Assembly: GCF_025698545.1 (NCBI RefSeq)
Contig: NC_068569.1
Span: 7,130,001-7,194,000, forward strand
DNA: 64,000 bases
Direction: 5' to 3'
Source of the DNA: Gossypium raimondii
Taxonomy: Eukaryota; Streptophyta; Magnoliopsida; Malvales; Malvaceae
Position numbers and translations under genes: made by a program. This document shows positions 35,975 through 48,341 of this stretch, one piece after another (the stretch's first letter is position 1; every line of letters starts with the position of its first letter). Below the pieces are notes generated by a model. It worked only from the letters and a program-made list of their open reading frames with translations. It ran no database searches and had not been told where the DNA came from.

Positions 35975-38900
35975 TCAACCTAAGATATTTTCGTCATCAT
36001 CACATCGGCCACTACCTATCATTGTAGAGTTATAATGGGGAAGGCAGCTCTCTGGCAGCTGCTGCTGCTGCTGCTTGGCTTGCTGCTGAGACCAGTAGGT
36101 GTGGGCGTTTAGAACCCTGTCCAAGAGTTCTTGGGGTACCGGCTCTCCCCGCCTTTGCTGCGGGGATATTCTTGCCGTGTGCAGTAGTGTTTTCCACTTA
36201 TCCTGCACGATCCCATTGAATACCATCACAACCACATGAAAATGCTTTTGATCTACCAATCAACAGACTACAAAGGAACAACTCATGCTGTTTGTTCCCC
36301 TTTTCCAACTGAAATACCAAAAGCAGCAGAAATTTCCAACTAGCCGAGTAGCCGTGTATTATTCATGTACAATCATACATCTATATAAACACATATTTAT
36401 TGTGAGAAATCATGCAAGATTAAGATTCAAAAGATTCCTTGTAGTGTAGTTATCTTACAGATAAAGCTACAAAGTTTGTAAGAGCTTGTATAAACCACCA
36501 ATCAACCTGTTGTACAAACAACTATGTGCCTGAAACAGATCAAACTACGTACACTGTGGGTCCAAGCCATAAACCAGACCTTTTAAATTTTAAAAACAAG
36601 GGGTTTAAACAAAACCCTTTAAGAAACAAACAAACGACCTTATAACGGGATCAAAATATAACATACAAGAAATTATGAAAGAGAGAAGCAGAATTATCAG
36701 CAGGTCAAGAGAAATTATGAAAGAGAGAAGCAGAATTATCAGCAGGTCAAGAGATTAGCCCAAAATAAGAACATAGAGTTTTGCAGTTGCTTTATGAAAA
36801 GAAAGTAGAGTTTTGACTTACCTTCAAATCAACATAAGTGCGATGCTTCGCATTATCAAAAGCTCTTAGTTTAACATCACGCCACCTGCAGATTAATAAA
36901 GTATAGAGTGAGTGGCAAAGAAACCAGTTTCTAAGTTACATACAGTACATTCCTGATAGTAAAGTATGGTGTGACAAGAAAACAGTATCTTCTGAGTTCT
37001 TAGTACATAGTTTTCCATAGAGCAAGCACCCATGCAAAGCTCTGATTGGGTATCAAGCTGAATCAAATTTCAAAGACACAGCCACAGTTCAACAGCCCCT
37101 CATAGTTTCTTCATTTAGTTCAAACATACCTTCCAGTTCCAAGTTTCTCAACGGCCTGAACCAAGGCTTCAACTTCAGAAATAGAGAAAGGTCGACGAAT
37201 TCTTCGCTGTGCAACTTCAGATTGCTTGGATTTCTTATGAACGGGAACTGCAGCTAATGTTTCCACGCTCATTGCTGGTACAGCTACCAATGCTTTTGAT
37301 TCAGTTGTGCTTTTGTCAAACATGTCAGTAGGTGAGGCCGTACAATCATTGTTGCTCTCAATAAAGTCGCACGCATTGGGTATGCAAGGCTCAGTTGAGG
37401 GATGACAAGTAACCTGATTAACTAAACCAGGATTTGCCGGATACCTAGCAAGAAACAGTATTAAATCATAAACTGAATCTGCACAATAACCAAAATAACT
37501 CTTAATTGATCCGACGGTCAAGGCTCAAGAGTATTTAAGAGATATATGCATAAGAACCTTCAATTCTAACATGTAAAACCTAGGCCTTTTTAATTACATG
37601 AACCATGGGATACTCATGCTACAACTTTCCAGGACTGACAAGCTCCATGCATTTAAACCATGCAGCCTCATGAATGAGAATACTGTTATCAGACAAAAAG
37701 TTAGCCTCCTCTCCAAGGCTGTATTCAGGAGAACAAAGTTAATCTAGAATACCAAGATTCCCATAGTTGCAAGTAATAGCAACATTTTCCTTTTTTTCCA
37801 GAAATAGAAAGAAACTACATAATTAGAAATGACTGTTCTTTTCTATATGTTTTAACTCTAGAAAACAACAAAATGAGACCCTATTTTAAACCATCATGAG
37901 TAGATATCTGCCAAACTTGTAAAACTATTTTTATTACCTAGCTAGTGGTAGAGGTATGTCATGGGGAAGTGTTAAGGGAGAACCTCCAGGGCATAAAGAA
38001 GGGGAAGTATGTGATGGGTTAGGCTCCAGGCTAAAACCCAGAGAATCCATCTGGTTATCACGAGAAATTCCCGTCTGCAGCAGAGTTTTATTATCATCCC
38101 TAACCTTCTTTCCTTGAAGCAGTACACCAACACACAATCCACCTCCAAGTATCGCTGTTACTGCCTCCTTAACAGTCCTCTACAGGTATTTCACATCATC
38201 AGAAGGAATGTAATGATGAAGCCAGCCAGTAGATGAGACAAGTCACTGGAATTATAATTTAAAAAAGATACTACCCAAGTATTCATCATGGACTGAAGAT
38301 ATATGCTGCTCTCAGAAGGACATAAAATGCATGCTGATAATGAAACAAATAGAACAGACATAATTTTTCAAGGTCCAAATGAAGCAGAATGTAGTAAGTA
38401 AAATCCATAATAGCTTCGCTAACAGCATACAAAAAATTAAATGCTAAAAGTATCTGAAAGCATTCTGTGTAAAATTATGGAACAGCGGCCAAATGTTTTA
38501 CCACAATAATCAGACTCTGAGATCATTATACCTTCAAAGAACCAACAGTTGCAGATTCTGGAATTTCAATAAATAATTCCGGTACCCTGAAAGATTTGAT
38601 CCTGAGCTTCACTGAGTAAAAGGAAAGATATCTTGATGTAAGAACCTCTTTGTATGCCAGACACCAATCAAGTGAAAAGATACATATGGATAGCTCCATC
38701 AAAGGCTTTCATACCATGAGGATCCCTAGAGTTGAATGATTTGCGTTGGTCTGCTAGTGAAGATGATTCTCCAGTGACTGCAAAAGGTTTAGAACCAACA
38801 TGTGTAATACTGATGTTAGCAATAAACACCAAGAAAAGAGAAGAATAGTGACAGATGAAAAGTACGCAACTCACCTCCATGCATCTTTGAATATAGAATG

Positions 38901-40214
38901 GAAGCTTTTCCATTGATGTTCTTCTCAGGTAAATCAGAAATGCCCTCACCGATGGTTCCTCCATCTGAGTTTGACTCTGAGGTATAGTGCAAAAACTTTC
39001 TTTTTTTGAAGGGGAAGTTCCTTCCAGACCTTAGGCGTTTATAAGTGCTCCTATTGCAGTAACCCGATTTCAAATTCTCATCTGAAGGATCAAGATATCC
39101 ATTTAATTAAAAATTACATACTTGTCAATATCCTATGATTGGTATCCAGACAATATACTCAAAATTGCAATGATTTTGATTACAAGAAGCCACATACCAT
39201 AATTGGAATATGTTGCATTCTTTGATCTCAGAGCTACTTTCCAGTATCTAGAAGCCAGTATCTTCCTAATTCTTCGGTCTCCAATCCGAGGGGTTGACCT
39301 AAATGGTTCTCTTATGGGGCTAGGGTGAGTACACCCAGAAGATTTTTCATCATCATCTCTACTGACTACATTTACATCATACTGCTGTATGGGAAAGGAA
39401 ATAAAGGGGTCGTGTTCCCCAAATGAAGGTGCCTTAATACTACTGTCTGAGCTAACTACAGCAGGGGGTTTACCATCCAAGACAAGTGGATCCTCTAAGG
39501 GGCATTTATCAGCCACTTCCCCAGATGAAGCCTTATTAGTTCTATCCAGTTCCTCATCCGTCAACACTTTATTTTCAGAAACTGGTTCAACACAATCACC
39601 AGGTGTCCTGGAAACAAATGGACCTGTCTCTACCTTACAAGCCAAACCTCCCATTTCATTCTTGATTTTTCCATTTATCAACTTCTGAGAATCGAGTCTT
39701 TCGGAAGTTGTTATGGCAGAAGTAACTCCAAATTGGGTGCCATTTTGTAGGCTAGGGGATTCCCTAGAACTATAATTTGGGTCGTTAGTTTGGGGAACAA
39801 GTTCAGAAACATTGCAAGTTTCTAGCTTCAATGACTGATCTCCATCCTGCCTTTCCTCTTTTACATTATTTTTTTCAACTGCAGACTGATCTTCAGCATT
39901 CCATGCTTTATTAGATGCAGGAGAACTTTCTTTATCTAGCAATAACGTCCCAGCTACAGTGGCCAGTAAATCAAATGCACTAATTCGGTTGCCTTCAACT
40001 CTCTTTCTAAATGGAACCCTTTTCTATAAAAATAAGTAAAAGTAGTAATTTAAAATAGATCAGCATTTTCCCAAACAGAACATGGAAATGGAGTAAATAT
40101 GAAATACAACACCATCATACTAAAATATATTACCCTAGCTGATCTGGTTGCTCGAGGAATAGTGGGCACCTGATAGCCATTGAATCCATAGTCTAACCTC
40201 TTCTGCAATACCAT
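35975..40214 (-). CDS. TRP: Telomere repeat-binding protein, TRP/TRFL Myb family
   Basis: Nine coding exons give 701 residues, in transcript order: 40134-40214, 39198-40023, 38875-39081, 38715-38777, 38532-38611, 37938-38179, 37130-37444, 36822-36885 and 35975-36202. All have GT-AG junctions and consistent phase. The opening MVLQKRLDYGFNGYQVP is the conserved start of plant TRP proteins. A long Ser/Asp-rich region follows, then a ubiquitin-like domain starting about residue 393 (VKLRIKSFRVPELFIEIPES) and a C-terminal Myb/telobox domain from about 580 (RRIRRPFSISEVEAL), including VDLKDKWKTL at 623-632 and ISPQQRRGEPVPQELLDRVL. This domain with its extra fourth helix binds double-stranded TTTAGGG repeats in the family. 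The tail has a short polyglutamine from CAG codons. It is a nuclear protein likely affecting telomere length or acting at interstitial telo-boxes. It is at the long end of family lengths as I recall them. Confidence 0.92.
36668..36751. repeat. Perfect 42-bp tandem duplication in the last TRP intron
   Basis: Two identical 42-bp copies (36668-36709 and 36710-36751), starting 'agaaattatgaaagagagaa', lie about 70 bp inside the intron from the exon ending at 36822. Identity of the copies implies a recent event. Confidence 0.95.
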
Positions 40215-41880
40215 GTTTCAAAGATGGAACCACATCGAACACATTATAAGCAATGAATCAATTTCCAAGCGATTGAAAGTATATGTGATTATATCAATCA
40301 ATGTCTCGACTAAACTCAGATGATTGGACCCTGATAAGAGATTAATGTACGAGTTAATCTAAAAGACATATATAATTAACAAATAAAAAATTACTACCAT
40401 TTAAGAAATAATTGGACAACAGGAATTGAAATTCAAGGCACGAAAAAAGAAATCAAAAGAACAGAAAATTGCACTCCTATAAGAAAATAAACATAATAAA
40501 AAGTAAAAACATATAGCAAAGTAGAATTCATATGCCGCAGCCAAAGACGGGGAAATCCTCTAACTAATAAAAAGTAATTACAGATTAAAACTGTGCTTAT
40601 GACTTTTAAGCTTTTACTGGTTATTTTCAAAATTTACATGGGAATTCAAGCCTCCAACTCCAACCAAACTTTCCGATTGTCGGTAAGCTTCAAAAAGATC
40701 CACATGATCTGATAAGAAATGGAAAATTCCATACTCAACAGTCAACCCTCCATCTCCAGGGGACCTTCAATGAAACTCTTTATACTTAAAAATATAATAA
40801 AATTCAAACACAAGCTTTTGCATCAAACCCCAGATGGATCAAACTAATAAACTTGCCGACTTAAAAAAAAACGTCGAAAAGGAAAGAGAACTGATGGAGA
40901 CATTTGAAAAAAGTTTTCTTTTCAATTATTTGTTCAAAACATCTAAATTTTCCAATTTGAGAAGAGAGATGGAGAAGAAAGCAAAGAGAAATTAGCAATT
41001 TTTTTGTTAAAAAGGAAAACCCTTAAACCACAACAAAACCCCGAGAGATCAGATTCAGCCCCAAATAACTAACTCAGGCCTCAACGCTAGAAAATGGAAA
41101 TTCTTGTAAGTTAGATAAATTTTGCTTTTAAGAAGATCTAGAACCCTGAAGAAAAGGTCTATCCTGAAAAACCAAAAAAAAGACAAAAAAAAAACTGAGA
41201 AAAAAAAATATTTGATCATCTCTTCGGCTTTTCCAATAGGTTGTCTCCAAAATCGCAGATCGAATGCGTTATGACCCAAAATTATCGACGAAAGAAGAAT
41301 TTAACGTTAAAAAGTGGCAAAATTTTAAGAATTTTCAAAAGAAAACGAAAAACAGAGGAGGAAAAGAACGGGCATTTGAATGCTTAAAAGTTGTAAGCTT
41401 AAAAATATTAAACCTTAGGAGTCATTTAGCAACTTTCTCCTCGCATTACCAGCCAAAATCGAATTTTTCCTTCCACTTTCTCATCGTTTCTAGGCAGCCA
41501 GAGCAACCCCGAAAACTTTCGGGGGAAAGAAAATCAGGAAAAATAAATTATTTTCTCACCTATAAGCTATGAACTTTTCACTCAAAAAATGAAACTCGAA
41601 ACCAAACTTAAGATCGCAGAAACAACTAACCAAAATGAAAATTCTCTTCCCAGACGAGAAAAAAAAATACTCACTTCCATTTTCTACCCCATATTTTCCC
41701 CAGAAAACAGAAGGGAAATCTTCTCTGTGCTCATCAAGCAGAAGCCATCTGGGATTTTCTCTTGAATTGTCAGTTTATTTTTCTCACCAAAAACAAAACA
41801 ATTTGCGTTCTTTTTTCCCCCCTCTGATCGCCTAAACCCTCTGAAAACCACTCAATTTTTGCTTAAACCCCAGGTCTTAT
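40215..41880 (-). other. 5' leader and probable leader intron of the TRP gene
   Basis: The start codon lies close to an exon boundary in this family, and upstream sequence runs for 1.6 kb without another gene before a drop in composition near 41880. A leader exon around 41600-41870 joined by a long intron is plausible. An AAACCCT telomere-like word lies at 41834-41840. The transcript start is not determinable from sequence. Confidence 0.4.
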
Positions 41881-41928
41881 ACCATTGACCCCTAGTTACC
41901 GGACCTATCGATAGTCACCATGAACTTC

Positions 41929-41944
41929 ACCGGTTATAACCGGT
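41929..41944. promoter_or_regulatory. 16-bp perfect palindrome upstream of TRP
   Basis: ACCGGTTATAACCGGT reads identically on both strands and lies about 90 bp beyond the presumed leader. It could bind a dimeric factor. Its role is unknown. Confidence 0.35.
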
Positions 41945-44900
41945 ATGAAGGAACCACCTAAAAACCGGTTCTTCGTTATTGGATGACCCCACCAGTGGTT
42001 TAGTCCTCTAAGATTTCGACAGGTGTATCAAACATAAATCATGCGGCTATGGAATAGTTGCAGCATCGAGAAAACCGACGGGTGACACAGAGAGTGATTT
42101 ATTTTATATTTAGTGTTTATAGTATAATTTTGGGGATTGGGGTTTTGATCATTGTTGTTTGGTAAGCCATTGACATGTCCACTTAGGTTTTGTTTCTTAG
42201 TAAAAAGTTAGTATATAATACTATTATTATCCAGAATTTGAAAAACTTTTGGCTCTAAAAAATCTACAATAATTTTATTATAATAAACAATATTATATTT
42301 AAATTTTAAAATTAATATGATGTTCTGCTTTTTTTAGCACTAAATTTTACTGTGTTAATAAAAATTCGTAACTAAATATTGATGTAATTTAACATCGTAG
42401 GGAAAATGCAACAACTTAAAATAGAAAAATATATATTTATAAGAATATTCTCTTTTTTTCCCTTATCAGATTCCTGTGGACGTGGAATGGTAAAAAGGAA
42501 GACGATGAAGAAGCTAATCATCACGTGCGTAACAGATCTAGACCATATATTTCTTCTTTGTTTTTTGGGAACACCATATATCTCTATTTTTTTTATTTAT
42601 TATTCTCTTTATGATTTTTTAAAGTATAAAAATAAGCCTCAATATTTACTATATTGGTATTGTATTTTATATATTTTAAAAATTTTTTATTATAGTTTAT
42701 ATACATTTGGATTTTTAAATTTCATTAAAATTTATCAAATACTTTTCCTAAAATCATTTCTAGTAAGTTAGGTATAAGTTTTATATTATATTTTTTACTT
42801 ATCATAAATACAGTAAATAATTTCATAAAAACAAATAAATATTATAATATATTAAAATTTAAACATAAATATAAGAAAAATAAATTTTAAACTCTACAAA
42901 CAACAATATAATAACAAGTATTCTATAAAATATAATAAAATATTTTAAAAATAAATATATAAAAATGAGACAATAATAATTATTTAAGTCTACTTGTAAA
43001 ATTAAAAAATACACGTTTAATGTACCAAATATTTAATGCATTAACATGAAAAAAATGTTACCTAACTACTTTTAAAAAAACGTTATCTAACTTCTTAAAA
43101 AGGAAATTTGAGATCATGTCTTTTTTTTTTTAAACAAAAGGTAAATGCCAGGTCGGAAAATGCACAATAATCCTACGTGGTAAATGGGAGGCTATCATTG
43201 GTCGCTTTTTAGTCCATGTTATCAACAACGTTGTGGCTGGGGTTTTTTTTTTTTGTTCTTAATTTTTTGAAATCCAAATGGCTTGGGGGCCCTCTGACGG
43301 TGAAATAGGAAATTCCGTCAAATTTCAACGTTGACGGCGTGGTTTACGTGCGGACTCCGAAAAGGCAAAGAGGGGGAAACGTCCGTTAAATTCGAGGATA
43401 AGGGTTGGGGAAATCGTGGCGGGTCCTACACTTATAAATTTTTTTATTGAATAACGGAAAAAAAAAACAATTTAGGAGAGAGCCATGGGAGGACACTTGG
43501 TGGGACGTGCAGAAAGAGCGATTACTTAGGAAATGTGATTAAAATAAAAATGATTTACTTTTATGCATGCCTTCCATTAATTAAATATTTTATTCATGGA
43601 TTTATTTTTTTATAATTAATTGGATGAATTTAATATATTAATAAAAAGAGTTTTCGCCTTCAATTCGGTAATTATTTTTATATTATAATTAAAATATAAA
43701 ATGTTTTTCTTAAATTAGTCTTTAAATTTAGTAATTGCTTTTATATTATGATTTGAATTTTTTATCTAAATTAATCTATAAACTTGGCAATCATTCTATG
43801 TTAAAGTCTAAATTTTTTCTTATCCAAATTAATTATTGATATTTCATTGAAAACTCTAAAGTTTAGACTCCAACATAGGAACAATTAGGAACAATTGTCA
43901 AATTTAAAAATTAACTTAGATAATAAAAATTTAAATCGCAATATAAAAATGATTACCTAGTTCAAGTCGTATGAATACTATTACTAAATTCGTGAATTGA
44001 GTTAAATAAAAAAAATCAACCTACCAAATTTAAACTTACTAAAAACATTTATGAGTAACTTGTTTACTTTTTATTAGTTGAGGAGGAAATTCGTGTTGTC
44101 AGTACAAGGCAAGAGATTTGAATGGCAAGACTTGTTGTCCTCTATTTGCTTTCCTTGTGGAGCATGTAAAAGTACAATGGCCGCAATTTAGATAAAAATT
44201 ATTTGATATTTTAGTTGCAATGTTTCGGATTCTAACTTTGATTTATTATATAAAACATAAAAAATTAATTTAATTTATATATAAGAAGGTATTAGGTGTT
44301 ATATTAATCTATGGCTTTAACTTAATAAAATATCTAAAAAATTGAATAATAAAAGATAGTTTAAAACCACATTATTAAAAATAATTCATGTGACAATGTC
44401 ATGATAAATTTATCTTTATTTGTTCATTATAATAATTCATAAAGATCATTGAGTTCCAATTGAATGGCTACAGCGCATATTCTTAAGCACAAGATAGAAG
44501 CAGCCATTCGTTTGTATCTGCATGTGCATGTCTAGATGGATCAGTCGGATCATGGTTAAAATAATATGTTTCAATTTTATTTATATTTATATTTTGATAA
44601 ACGGTTCGACTTTTTAAATATTTTTCTTACTCTAGAACAACAATGCATTTTTGTTGAATTTAATAAAGCAAGTATATATCTATCTAAATAAGAAAATAAA
44701 TATCGTGTTTACATTATATTTTTAGTATGTATTAGTCTCTATTTCAAGCACTTAACTGATTAGATAGTACTCACATAACTCACACTTACATTATAAATAA
44801 ATTTCTTAAAAAGTTTGAAGTTATTTATATAACAACATCTATTATTTATATACAATTTATACTATAAATTCACATTTAACTTATAAATAAGTGTCAATTT

Positions 44901-46800
44901 ATTCACGATTTACGATTTAATATATATATTTTATTGCAAGATTTTGGGTAAATAAAGAAAAGAACATCGTGTCATCATTACAATTTTTGGTACATTTATA
45001 CATATACTCACATAATTTATAAATAATAATATTAAATTAAAATATTGGTTTAAATAATGCAATAAATCTTTTATAAAAATATAAATTAATTAAATGTGCT
45101 TTTTAAATTAAATATAATAAACCCATGTATCTATATATTACATTATTATTAATTAAATACATATAAATTATTTTATAATTATAATCAATATTATTGCTAT
45201 GTTAAAAAACAGAGAATGTATTATACTGATAAAAGCATTAACATATTTGACTTTTGTTAATTTTTTATCATTACCATATTAAAAGAGTGGAAAGATGATA
45301 CGATTTAAATTTGTGATATTTAAGTGTCAAATAAAAACTCTAATCCTTACTTCAAAGATAAAGTTTATACATGCAGATTGGATATTATTATTTAACAATT
45401 AACGCATTTTACTTATTTTCCTTTTGAGAATTGTGATGAGATGACATTAATAAAACTTTACTCTTTTGGTTTTAAAAATTTGCTTATATTAATTTAATTA
45501 TTAAAGTCAAATTTGGATTAAAAAGTTAAATGGAGTAATCAATTTTATTTAAATTAATAATTTCAAATATTATATCTAATATTATGTGACAATTGACACA
45601 AATAAAATTTCATTAACATAGAATAATTGAATTACACTTGAACGGACCAGCTTTTTTACTCAACTTAGCAACCTTCTTTTAATATTGGAATATTATTAAA
45701 ACCCTTGGCAAAAGTTGTGTTGTTTACTTGAGGAGTATGCTGAATGGCAGCATGTTAGACGAAAAGCTGCTGAATAAATATATAGAGAGAGTGAGAGAAA
45801 AGGGCATAAAAAAGGGGAGTTATAGATAAAGATAGAGATATGAGAGAAGAAGAGTTTGGAGGCAAGTGTGGCATTTCTTGACGTAAAAGCAATGACCAAA
45901 GCTGATGGAATATTGATGGTCAATGAAAATGGTGTGAGGTTTGATTGGATGACCAATTCTGTTTCATTTCACCTTTCACCATACACTTCCTAACATTACA
46001 TAATTTACGGAAATTAAAGAAAGTTAAATTAATTTTGTTGTAATTATATGGTAAGGATCCCAGATCTAGCTTCAGTAATTCATCCTACCTGATAGTCACT
46101 CTCAAAATACTAGTAATTCATTTGAAACTCAAATGTCAAAACTAAAGAAATATAATCACTCTTAGAAGCCAAGGTACTTTTTTTTTTTTTTGAAAAAAAA
46201 AATCTACTTTTCTTTCCATTCGCTCCAAGAAAAGCTTCTCGAAATTGGAAAGAAAAAGAAAGCTCCCCAAAATTCAAAGCAAATTGGGAATCTGTAAAAG
46301 TAACAAACCAATTAGAGAAATAGGCTTGGAGGCTAATGGGTTGTTACTTGTTCCTATCATCAATTATCATTTCTTGTGATTAAACTCTAATCTCCAAGGT
46401 ATTACAAAATTGAGAAACAACCCAAATTATAGTGCAATTCTTTATTTATTTGTTATATATATTATTTGGGTACACTTTTTACTTATTTATTTGTTATATT
46501 ATTATTTGATATGCTAGGATTTGGATCAACTTTAAGCGGTTTAACTAATACCTTTAGTAAAAGGCAAAATTAAAAAAAGAAATTGTTGAAAAAATGGGAC
46601 GCAACTTTCAGATTACAAGTCGATTGAACTGCAATGGAACACTTAAAACTACATGAAAGATTTTGGTATTAAAAATGGTCAGAGCTATCGGGTGTGGTTT
46701 TGGGGTCAAAGGCAATGTTGGATGCAAAATTATTTTGGATGATCAGATGAACAAGAAAAGTGTGCATATTAATTGGATCTCCTCAAGATGGTACAAAATA
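41945..46800. other. Gene-poor intergenic region
   Basis: About 4.9 kb without a supportable gene. It holds AT-rich sequence, G-box-like 'cacgtg' near 42522, an internally inverted AT-rich stretch at about 43680-43990 that may be a MITE, and a degraded tRNA-like repeat near 45290-45345. Short open frames such as that at 45696-45956 (-) have no recognisable features. Confidence 0.5.
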
Positions 46801-47425
46801 ACAACAGTATAACAAAACCGACCAACATATGAACCTATACAAGCTTACGAGTTTAGAATCAAATCCTGGATAATGGCAAATTCCAGCATGCATTTTTTTT
46901 GTACATGGTTTGGGCACATCAACGAAAACAACCATGCAAAAAGCCAAGTTATGACTAAAGTTGCTGTATCATCATGTCAATTACTAAAGCAAACAACACA
47001 ATCCCAGCGAGTAGGAACTATAAATACTTCAAAATGCCATCTAGTAGATATACCCCATGATTGTATATATGTACAGAAATTTAAATCTGCAAGATTGCTA
47101 TGAAATTTCCAAAACAGTTACCCGGAACATCACCTCAGAAAGTAGAACCCAGCAAAAGAGCATATCCTTTCCATCCATCTATTCTAATGCTAGTCATATG
47201 CTGTCATCCGCTATGGTTATGAAAAACACAAGTTTCTTGAGAAATTTGGAAGAGAAGTGATGAAAAAGTGTTCTGAAACAGTTTCAAATTTCCCCAGGGG
47301 TGATTATGATGGGATTATGGAATGCGGTACAACGCACACATGCCAACAACATATTGCTTCTAACATATAACACCAAACGGTTACTAACTGCCAAGTTTTA
47401 GAAGTATACATTAAAACACCAATAC
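46801..47425 (-). other. Probable 3' untranslated region of the ORP3-like gene
   Basis: Less AT-rich sequence follows the stop codon at 47426-47428 on the minus strand, with no reading frame of interest. Its extent is a guess. Confidence 0.4.
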
Positions 47426-48303
47426 CTATTCAGTTGACAAGTTACCATACTGCCATGGGTTGAACTCGATTGAAGCCAAGTCAACCTCATCAATGCCGTC
47501 TGAGCTATCTACAGTAGCCCGATGCTCCGTGTATTTGCCATTGAAGCGATAGATTTCCAGGTCACCCCAAGGTGTGGCTGAGATTTCATCTGTCAAATCA
47601 AACCATCTAGGAGTAAACTGATGTCCCTTGGCCTCTCGTGTCCTCTTTTCCGCTCTCTGCCTCTCTTCCAACCTGTAAAAATTAGCAAAAGGTACAAATT
47701 ATCTTGACATTGTAAGATTTGATGTTCTGAACACTATGAGAGGCAAGTAAACATTCTAAATACGTAATTCAATGATCTATAGCATTTCTTTTTAATTTAA
47801 CCATACAAGAAATTAATAGAAGGGTCTGAAGGGAAAATAAAGAATAAAATTTAATATCTTCCTGCATTCACTATTTTCATTTCTTCCTCATTAAGGTACA
47901 AAGAAAGCAACTTCCTGTTAAAGAGCCCCTCCTATATTTCATTTTCTTTGAACATTTGTGGATGGTCAATCCAGATGGAGAGTTTATCTTACAAAATTCT
48001 CAAAACTACAACCCTTAAGGAAGCTTATGCATCTGTTGATCAAGGTATTGACATCAAAAGTATACCTGCAAGTATTGTTGCATCACCATAGGGTGCCAGG
48101 TTCGTATTTTAAATGGCATTGACGATGTGAGATTAGATAAGAATAGTGCATGGTTATAGATTAAGACCTAGTTTCTGGTATTTCATTAAATGAAGCAAGA
48201 CGGAGACATGTACTAATTGCTACAAACCCTTCAATTCCATTTCAGAAGTTGACATTTTCAATGTATGCAAAAAACTGTTGAGCGTTTTTTTTATATTTTT
48301 TTT

Positions 48304-48341
<38 letters not shown>

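Noticed and set aside
45696-45956. 86-codon minus-strand frame
   Set aside because: Low-complexity hydrophobic composition, no recognisable motif and no splice context.
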